Source: Methanoculleus sp.
Lineage (GTDB): Archaea; Halobacteriota; Methanomicrobia; Methanomicrobiales; Methanoculleaceae
Direction of reading: 5' to 3'
Assembly (NCBI GenBank): GCA_030156625.1
Contig: JASGMC010000009.1
Location: 1 to 38,836 of the forward strand
Length of the DNA: 38,836 bases
Below, piece after piece: positions 33,346 through 38,836 of the stretch. Below the pieces are notes generated by a model. That model did not search any database and had not been told where the DNA came from. It saw only the letters and a list, made by a program, of their open reading frames with translations. The translations under genes were made by a program, and so were the position numbers. The first letter of the stretch is position 1. Each line of letters opens with the position of its first letter.

Positions 33346-35784
33346 TCACATCCCGAAATCGAAGAGCGTCGTCCGCGAAGGATCGACGTCGTGCCAGTCC
33401 CACCCGAGCGGCTCGATGATCCGTGAGATCGGCCCCTTGAGCGTCTTCTCGAGCATCGTCTCCCAGTCGACGACGAACTCCGGCGGCACCTGGTCGGCGT
33501 ACTCGAAGCAGACCACGTCTGTGCGCGGGTACTTCGCCGTGACGGTCTTGATGTAGACGCGTTTGGGCTTGCTGCCCCGCTTGAAGTCGGTCCCGAGGTA
33601 CATGTTCGAATACTTGGCGCCCCGGATATGAGCGTCGTCGTTCTCGTAGTTCTCCAGGTTCTTCCCGATCCCGCCGGGAATACCTGCCTCGTCGAGGGAG
33701 TACTCCCCGCGGCGGTACTTCCTGATGACGTCGCGCAGGTATGCCTGCACGTCGCTGAAGGCGTCCCCGCGGAGGATCATCTCGAGGACGGCGCGCTGCA
33801 CCTCCCGCGTGATCTGCGGGGAGTCGCTGCGCCGGATCTCGAAGCCGACGACGTCCACCTCGTCGACGTCCTTGCCCTCCTTCCAGATCAGGTGCCCGGC
33901 GTAGCGCTTCTTTTTGCCGGCCTGGAAGAAGCGGCGGTAGACCTTCTCGAACTTGATGGAGAAGTAGTGCGTATCGGCGTTCAGTTCGGCTTTCGCGAAG
34001 TCGCCGTAACTCGCGTTCAGCCGCGCCTCGATCTCCCTCGCCCGCGCGATGGTCTCCTCGAGACCCGCCGGGGGAACCTCGACCATGCAGGAGTCGGTGT
34101 CGCCGTAGATGACCGTGTAGCCGAGATCAGTGATGACGTCGCGGGTGTGCCGGATGATCGCCCGGCCGACCGACGTGACCGCCGACCCGATCTCGCGGTC
34201 GTAGAGCCTGAACCGGGTGTAGCCCGAGACCCCGTAGTAGGAGTTCATAAGCACCTTCAGGACGTTCTGCTGGAGATCGTAGAGGACGTACTCCGACGAT
34301 CCGAAGGGGTACCGGTTACGAAGCCGCTTGCGTTCGTCGCGCTCCTCGAGAAGTTCGGCGATGATGCTCCTCGTTAACCCGTCCGGCTCCCGGGCGAACC
34401 GGATGCCGTTCGGTGCCCGCAGTTCACCGTCGGGGTTCTTCGTCTCGGGCGAGGCGTTGATCGTCATCATCGCCATCGGGTAGAGCGATTTCAGGTCGAG
34501 GACCACCACATTCTCCCGGAGGCCCGTCGCGGGCTCAAAGACGGTCGCCCCCTCGAACTCGTCTCCGGCGGCAAGCCCTTTTGAGGGGAGGACGAACGTG
34601 CCCGATGCTTTCCGCAGAACGTAAATGTCGATGACGTTCGAGGAGTTCAACGTCCTGTCGAGCGGGCACCCGACATACCGGGCGATCTCCCGGTAAAACT
34701 CGATGATGTTGTTCTTTTTATCGATCCCGACGCAGAGCTCGACGTCACGGCAGTTGTACTCCACGAGCCGGGCCGGGTCGGACCGCCAGAGCGAGGTGAT
34801 CGTCCCGCTGTAGCGGACTTTCGTCTCTCCGAGTTCCTCCACGGCGATCGCATCGAGCCGGTAGGACTCCTTCTGGGCCTGATGCATCTTCCGGTAGGCG
34901 GAAAGAAGGTCGAATACCGCCCTCCCGCGGACGGCGTTCCGTTCGGTCTGCCCCGGCAGGCGCGCGAGGTCCTCGGGCCGGAGACCGAGCGCCGCCATCC
35001 GCTTCAGGATGTAGGGAATATCGAACTCCACGAAGTTCCAGCCCGAGAGGATATCGGGGTCGCGCTCCCTGACGTAGGCGATAAGCCCGCGGAGCATCGA
35101 GACCTCGTCGGGGTACCCGACGACCCGGTGCCGCTCGTTGATACGGAGGTCGGGTGCGTCGCCCGGCGCCGCGCCGGGCTGCCAGAGGAGAGTCGTGTAG
35201 TCGTTGTCGAACGAGTCCCAGCAGGTGACGCAGATGATCGGGTCCCGCTCGGGCTCGGGGAACCCCTGCTCGTCCACGCACTCGATATCCATGATGCAGG
35301 TGCGCGCGGGAGCCGCAACATCGGACGGTGCGAGTTCGCGATAGTCGATCACGGAGGCGCCGGCGGGGAGCTCCACGCCGGCACGGAGGCCGCAGTCTAT
35401 CATGAACCGGGTGGCAAACGGGATATCGGCCTCGTAGTGCTGCCGGAACAGGTCGCGGGCGTCACGGACGTCGCCGGGGCGCCGGGTGTAGAGGCGGCGG
35501 AGCGGCTCGCCGCGAATGGAGCGGTAGGCCGTCCCGGGCTCCGGTTCGACCACCTGCGGGAGGGATCTGCCGTCCACCTGATCGGCGGGCGCGTAGAAGT
35601 AGGGCCGAAATCCGGTCACGTCGATCTTGACCGCTCTCCCTACGGCGTCCCGGCCGAAGATGTGGATGACCGGGATATCGGCGCCGACGCTGTATTCCAC
35701 CTGGTGAATGCCGACCCGGACCTTCCCGAAGTCCTCCAGGGTGGCCGGGGTGCTTATGCGAGACGCCAGCACCTGATCAGACAT
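33346..35784 (-). CDS. polB: Family B DNA polymerase
   Basis: Replicative or repair DNA polymerase with proofreading, 812 residues. Exonuclease motifs: Exo I MDIECVDEQ, Exo II GWNFVEFDIPYILK, Exo III YNCRDVELC. Polymerase motifs: A DLKSLYPMAM, B KVLMNSYYGVSGY, C VIYGDTDSCMVE, and KKKRYAGH. All catalytic Asp and Glu residues are present. I chose the ATG at 35784 because it overlaps the mdh stop by 8 bases and starts the family-like MSDQVLASRISTPATL; the frame is open further upstream to 35943 but only inside mdh. It is the second gene of an mdh-polB operon. Confidence 0.94.
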   Translation of the reverse strand: MSDQVLASRISTPATLEDFGKVRVGIHQVEYSVGADIPVIHIFGRDAVGRAVKIDVTGFRPYFYAPADQVDGRSLPQVVEPEPGTAYRSIRGEPLRRLYTRRPGDVRDARDLFRQHYEADIPFATRFMIDCGLRAGVELPAGASVIDYRELAPSDVAAPARTCIMDIECVDEQGFPEPERDPIICVTCWDSFDNDYTTLLWQPGAAPGDAPDLRINERHRVVGYPDEVSMLRGLIAYVRERDPDILSGWNFVEFDIPYILKRMAALGLRPEDLARLPGQTERNAVRGRAVFDLLSAYRKMHQAQKESYRLDAIAVEELGETKVRYSGTITSLWRSDPARLVEYNCRDVELCVGIDKKNNIIEFYREIARYVGCPLDRTLNSSNVIDIYVLRKASGTFVLPSKGLAAGDEFEGATVFEPATGLRENVVVLDLKSLYPMAMMTINASPETKNPDGELRAPNGIRFAREPDGLTRSIIAELLEERDERKRLRNRYPFGSSEYVLYDLQQNVLKVLMNSYYGVSGYTRFRLYDREIGSAVTSVGRAIIRHTRDVITDLGYTVIYGDTDSCMVEVPPAGLEETIARAREIEARLNASYGDFAKAELNADTHYFSIKFEKVYRRFFQAGKKKRYAGHLIWKEGKDVDEVDVVGFEIRRSDSPQITREVQRAVLEMILRGDAFSDVQAYLRDVIRKYRRGEYSLDEAGIPGGIGKNLENYENDDAHIRGAKYSNMYLGTDFKRGSKPKRVYIKTVTAKYPRTDVVCFEYADQVPPEFVVDWETMLEKTLKGPISRIIEPLGWDWHDVDPSRTTLFDFGM

Positions 35785-36643
35785 CGAATCTCCTGCAGAG
35801 AGCCCGGACGAACGCTCCCGCCTCCGCCATCTTCGCACCCTCCCACTCATCGAGTTCCCACTCCTCGATGCCGAGGATTCCTTCGCGGCCGATCCGGGCA
35901 GGAACACCGAGGGAGCAGCCGGAAAGACCGTATTCCCCGTCAAGCACGCACGAGCAGGGGAGGATCTCGCGCCGGTCGTCGAGGACGGCGCGAATCAGCA
36001 TGGCGATGTGGTATGCGGGGCCAAAGACCGTCCCCCCTTTGCCGCTGATCACCTCCATGCTCGCCCCCCGCATCCGGGAGAGGATTGCTTCGCGCTCTTC
36101 GAGGCCGACATCGGCGCCGGTCTTCGAGAAGAGCGGCACCTGGTGCTCGCCGTGCTCGCCGAGCACCCAGGCGGGACCCGTGACCCCCGCCTCGCCGAGG
36201 AAGCGGGCAAAGCGGGCGCTGTCGAGCTGGCCGCCGAAACCGATGCACCGTTGCCGGTCGATACCCATCATCTTCCAGAGGCCGTAGTTGTTTGCATCCA
36301 TGGGGTTGGTGACGGTGATGACGACCCCGGGGAACCCTCGCAGGAGCTCGCTGCAACGCTTCGCCACGGGGATATTGGCCTCGAGGAGGTCCGCCCGGGT
36401 CTTGATCCCGGGCGTCCTCGGGGTGCCTGCCGCAAAGACGAAGATATCGGCGTCCCGCATCGCCGCCGTGTCGGTGGAGACCGTGACATCGATGCCCGTG
36501 TGCTGCAGGTCGAGCACCTGTGCCCGGAGAAGGGGCTCGTATACGTCATAGACGACGATCTCGTCGACGAGACCGAGCGCGGCGGAGATAAATGCCGTCT
36601 CGCCCCCCACCTTCCCTACACCTAGAATTGCGAGCGAGGTCAT
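35777..36643 (-). CDS. mdh: Malate dehydrogenase (LDH/MDH superfamily)
   Basis: Interconverts malate and oxaloacetate with NAD(P)H, 288 residues. The dinucleotide loop is ILGVGKVGGETAF at the N-terminus, with Asp in VYDVYEPLL binding the adenosine ribose. Catalytic residues: NPMDANNYG (the NPVD motif), the Asp/Arg pair in GGQLDSARFARFL, and His in VLGEHGEHQVPLFS. It is shorter than bacterial MDH (about 310) but close to archaeal LDH-like forms. The ATG at 36643 has a TATA-like element about 26-34 nt upstream. In methanogens the enzyme serves the partial TCA pathway. It overlaps polB by eight bases, an unusual partner. Confidence 0.9.
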   Translation of the reverse strand: MTSLAILGVGKVGGETAFISAALGLVDEIVVYDVYEPLLRAQVLDLQHTGIDVTVSTDTAAMRDADIFVFAAGTPRTPGIKTRADLLEANIPVAKRCSELLRGFPGVVITVTNPMDANNYGLWKMMGIDRQRCIGFGGQLDSARFARFLGEAGVTGPAWVLGEHGEHQVPLFSKTGADVGLEEREAILSRMRGASMEVISGKGGTVFGPAYHIAMLIRAVLDDRREILPCSCVLDGEYGLSGCSLGVPARIGREGILGIEEWELDEWEGAKMAEAGAFVRALCRRFDV

Positions 36644-36668
36644 GGTATCGGTCCTATGTGGATAACGG

Positions 36669-36677
36669 TAAATATTG
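36669..36677 (-). promoter_or_regulatory. TATA-like box of mdh
   Basis: CAATATTTA on the minus strand lies 26-34 nt before the mdh ATG, fitting a nearly leaderless transcript. Confidence 0.45.
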
Positions 36678-36811
36678 TGCGCGTGAAGGTGCCCTGCTGC
36701 ACGGAGAATAACGATCCGGCAAGGGCAAAGGGACATCTCGCCTCATTCCATACCGGAATCCGGGCTCCGGAGAGCGGAGCTCAATCGTTCTTCACCAGTA
36801 CACTTGGCGCG

Positions 36812-36829
36812 AGAGTATAATAATACTCT
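36812..36829 (+). promoter_or_regulatory. pyrD promoter: TATA box inside a palindrome
   Basis: AGAGTAT and ATACTCT are perfect inverses separated by AATA and contain the TATA element TATAATAAT. The block ends 17 nt before the pyrD ATG, so a dimeric regulator bound here would block TBP. Confidence 0.55.
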
Positions 36830-36846
36830 ACTCCCACCTTTTTTCA

Positions 36847-37734
36847 ATGGTTGCGCTTTATCCAGGCCCCATCGAGGTCGGCGGCATCCGGTTGAAGAAC
36901 CATCTTCTGCTGGCGGCCGGCATCCTCGGAACCACCGGGGCGTCGCTCGCGCGTATCCTGCACAACGGTGCAGGCGGCGTGGTCACGAAATCCATCGGGC
37001 CGAGCCCGAAAGAGGGGCACCCCGGACCCTGCCTGATCGTCGTCGACGGCGGTATCATCAACGCCATGGGCCTGCCGAACCCCTCGGCCGCGTTCGCGGA
37101 TGAACTGGCCGCCCTGCAGGGGGAGCCGGTGATCGCGAGCATCTTCGGGGGGACGCCGGAGGAGTTCCGGACGGTCGCCGGATGGTTTGCCAGCAGGGCC
37201 TCCGGGCTCGAGCTGAACCTCTCCTGCCCCCACGCGGAGGGCTACGGGGCGGCGATCGGGAGCGACCCGGCTCTCGTGGAGGAGTGTACCCGGGCGGCGG
37301 CCTCCCTCGGGGTCCCGACCTGGGTGAAACTCACACCGAACGTCGCCGATATCGGTGAGATCGGGGCGGCCGCGGAGCGCGGCGGGGCGGATGCGATCGT
37401 TGCGGTCAACACCCTGAAGGCGATGCGGATCTCGACGGCTCTCCGCCGCCCGGTGCTCGGGAACCGGTTCGGCGGGCTCTCGGGAAAGGCCATCTTCCCC
37501 GTCGCGGTCCGGTGCGTCTACGACCTCTACGAGGCATGCTCCATCCCCATCGTCGGGTGCGGCGGGGTCTCCACCGCCGACAACGTCGTCGAGATGATGA
37601 TGGCGGGAGCGAGCGCCGTCGAGATCGGGAGCGCGGTCATCGACGATATCGGCATCTTTGGAGCAATTGCAAACGATCTTTACAGCCACGACGGCATCGA
37701 CGCACGCGAGATCGTGGGGTGCGCCCATGCATGA
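36847..37734 (+). CDS. pyrD: Dihydroorotate dehydrogenase, catalytic subunit
   Basis: Oxidises dihydroorotate to orotate in pyrimidine synthesis, 295 residues, class 1B type (FMN enzyme that works with PyrK). N-terminus LKNHLLLAAGILGTTGASLA; Lys in GGVVTKSIGPSPKEGHPGP; catalytic Cys in LNLSCPHAEGYG; FMN-binding TWVKLTPNVADIGEI; and phosphate-site motifs IVGCGGVSTADNVVEMMMAG and AVEIGSA. It is promoted from a TATA box embedded in a palindrome and overlaps pyrK by eight bases, forming a two-gene operon. Confidence 0.95.
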   Translation: MVALYPGPIEVGGIRLKNHLLLAAGILGTTGASLARILHNGAGGVVTKSIGPSPKEGHPGPCLIVVDGGIINAMGLPNPSAAFADELAALQGEPVIASIFGGTPEEFRTVAGWFASRASGLELNLSCPHAEGYGAAIGSDPALVEECTRAAASLGVPTWVKLTPNVADIGEIGAAAERGGADAIVAVNTLKAMRISTALRRPVLGNRFGGLSGKAIFPVAVRCVYDLYEACSIPIVGCGGVSTADNVVEMMMAGASAVEIGSAVIDDIGIFGAIANDLYSHDGIDAREIVGCAHA

Positions 37735-38491
37735 GCAGATGCCCGCCGCCGTTACGATAACGGAGATCGTAAAGGAGACTCCGTCGATCAGGACGTTCGT
37801 CTTCGACCGCGAGGTCGCCGCCCGGCCGGGCCAGTTCGTGATGGTCTGGGTGCCGGGCGTGGACGAGATCCCGATGGCCCTCTCCTCCCCGTCCTCGATC
37901 ACCGTCCAGAAGGTCGGGGACGCGACCGCCGCCCTCTTTGCCATGCACGAGGGCGACCGGATCGGTATCCGGGGTCCGTACGGGAACGGGTTTGCCGTAT
38001 CCGGGCGGACGCTTACCGTCGCCGGCGGCGTCGGGGCCTCCCCGCTGCTGCCGCTCGTCACGGCCGGGCAGGTGGACACCTTCCTCCTCGGTGCGCGGAC
38101 GGCCTCCGAGCTCCTCTTTGCAGACAGGATACGCGACGCGGCAACATTGATGATCGCTACCGACGACGGCACCGCGGGTCATCACGGGTTCGTGACCCAG
38201 CTCATGTCAAGGGTGGACCTCGCCGACTTCAACCATGTCTGCGTCTGCGGCCCCGAAGTCATGATGGCGGCGGTGCTCGCCGTCCTCGACCGGGAAGGGT
38301 GCGTGGAGCGGGGACAGTTCTCCCTGCACCGCTACATGAAGTGCGGAGTCGGCCTCTGCGGATCGTGCTGCACCGACCCCCACGGCCTGCGGGTCTGCAG
38401 GGACGGCCCCATATTCTCCGGCGACGTCCTGCTCGGGAGCGAATTCGGGCGCTACACGCGCGACGCGAGCGGGAGCAGGCACCGGGTCTAA
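37727..38491 (+). CDS. pyrK: Dihydroorotate dehydrogenase electron-transfer subunit
   Basis: Carries electrons from PyrD to NAD+ or another acceptor through FAD and a [2Fe-2S] cluster, 254 residues. The ferredoxin-reductase FAD domain is residues 1-95 (RPGQFVMVWVPGVDEIPMAL). The nucleotide domain opens TVAGGVGASPLLPLV. The iron-sulfur loop near the C-terminus is KCGVGLCGSCCTDPHGLRVC, with the Cys-x4-Cys-x2-Cys...Cys spacing. I use the ATG at 37727, which overlaps the pyrD stop; the ATG at 37739 is an alternative giving MPAAVTITEIV. No other pyrimidine gene follows. Confidence 0.93.
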   Translation: MHEQMPAAVTITEIVKETPSIRTFVFDREVAARPGQFVMVWVPGVDEIPMALSSPSSITVQKVGDATAALFAMHEGDRIGIRGPYGNGFAVSGRTLTVAGGVGASPLLPLVTAGQVDTFLLGARTASELLFADRIRDAATLMIATDDGTAGHHGFVTQLMSRVDLADFNHVCVCGPEVMMAAVLAVLDREGCVERGQFSLHRYMKCGVGLCGSCCTDPHGLRVCRDGPIFSGDVLLGSEFGRYTRDASGSRHRV

Positions 38492-38836
38492 TGGACCATT
38501 TCATCTTATTTTGCGCTATCTGGTGTTGGTCGTCGCTCCAGGATCACGGGTAGCCTTTTTTGCGCGAAACCATGTGAATGGAGTGGGGTGCGGTCATGCT
38601 GCACGGATGAAGACGACCTCTTCTCTGTCAGGCTCGCCCCCACCCCGCCCGCGCTCCGCGCTCCTCAGACGCACCTGCGGTGCTTGAACTCCTGCCGTTC
38701 GCTACGCTCCCGGCAGTCGTTCCCCGCCCCTCGGGGCGGGGGCAGTGCATGGAGATATCCGGTGGGAAGCCGTGCATGGTTCTTCTCCGGGATCTTCTCC
38801 ATGAAGTGGACCGTGGGGATATCGCCATTGGGGGAG
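38492..38836. repeat. Palindrome-rich noncoding region sharing a hairpin with 26 kb
   Basis: No gene to the window end. Stem CCCCGCCC / GGGCGGGG at 38723-38742 is followed by GGCAGTGCATGG, almost the flank of the 26036-26058 hairpin. Smaller palindromes (GCGCTCCGCGC, CACCTGCGGTG, CTGCCG...CGGCAG) precede it. The layout suggests a dispersed extragenic repeat family. Confidence 0.55.

Noticed and set aside
33628-36048. Long open plus-strand frames opposite polB and mdh
   Set aside because: Antisense shadows caused by high GC; the minus-strand genes have complete family motifs.

Overview
The window reads as chromosomal DNA of a GC-rich methanogenic archaeon, most likely a Methanomicrobiales member of the Methanoculleus type (inference). 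Supporting signs are archaeal TATA boxes about 25-35 nt from starts with very short leaders, a 73-nt tRNA gene with no encoded CCA, a family B DNA polymerase, indolepyruvate:ferredoxin oxidoreductase (IorAB), an archaeal-style PyrD/PyrK pair, and many gene pairs joined by ATGA overlaps. No methanogenesis gene lies here, so the genus is not proven.

Left chromosomal part (1-7683): the 3' part of serS; a HTH-PAS-GAF-GAF-PAS regulator that is split by a one-base frameshift; a beta-lactamase-fold lipoprotein; a two-gene ABC exporter; and an AqpZ-like aquaporin.

Middle (7684-21375): a 13.7-kb genomic island inserted in the 3' half of a tRNA-Ile(GAU) gene. Two 49-bp direct repeats with two mismatches bound it: the intact tRNA on the right and a displaced 3' tRNA fragment on the left. 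Its core is a tightly packed minus-strand operon, SNF2-type helicase/DUF3883 -> DUF1156 DNA methylase -> DUF499 ATPase, the architecture of Hma-type (helicase-methylase-ATPase) anti-phage systems. A divergent Mrr-like restriction endonuclease sits beside it. Near the island ends are small DNA-binding proteins (two ribbon-helix-helix types and a zinc ribbon) next to phased operator-like repeats, a three-helix membrane/coiled-coil protein, a two-copy polypyrimidine repeat and at least one possible gene remnant. No integrase is visible. The right-hand RHH gene runs straight through the tRNA, so excision of the island would swap its C-terminus.

Right chromosomal part (21400-38836): iorA-iorB; an Rsm22/METTL17-like ribosome-assembly protein; a 324-bp noncoding unit flanked by 24-bp inverted repeats; a bactofilin-like membrane protein; two conserved unknowns; a secreted subtilisin-like protein whose catalytic Asp appears to be Glu; three tandem Cys-rich lipoproteins that look like recent duplicates; an mdh-polB operon; and pyrD-pyrK. 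The window ends in a GC-rich palindromic noncoding stretch that shares a hairpin with the one near 26 kb.

The most interesting unit is the tRNA-borne defence island. Helicase, methylase and ATPase would act together to discriminate and restrict foreign DNA, with the Mrr protein as a possible second nuclease, while the end-proximal RHH proteins probably control the island's own promoters.
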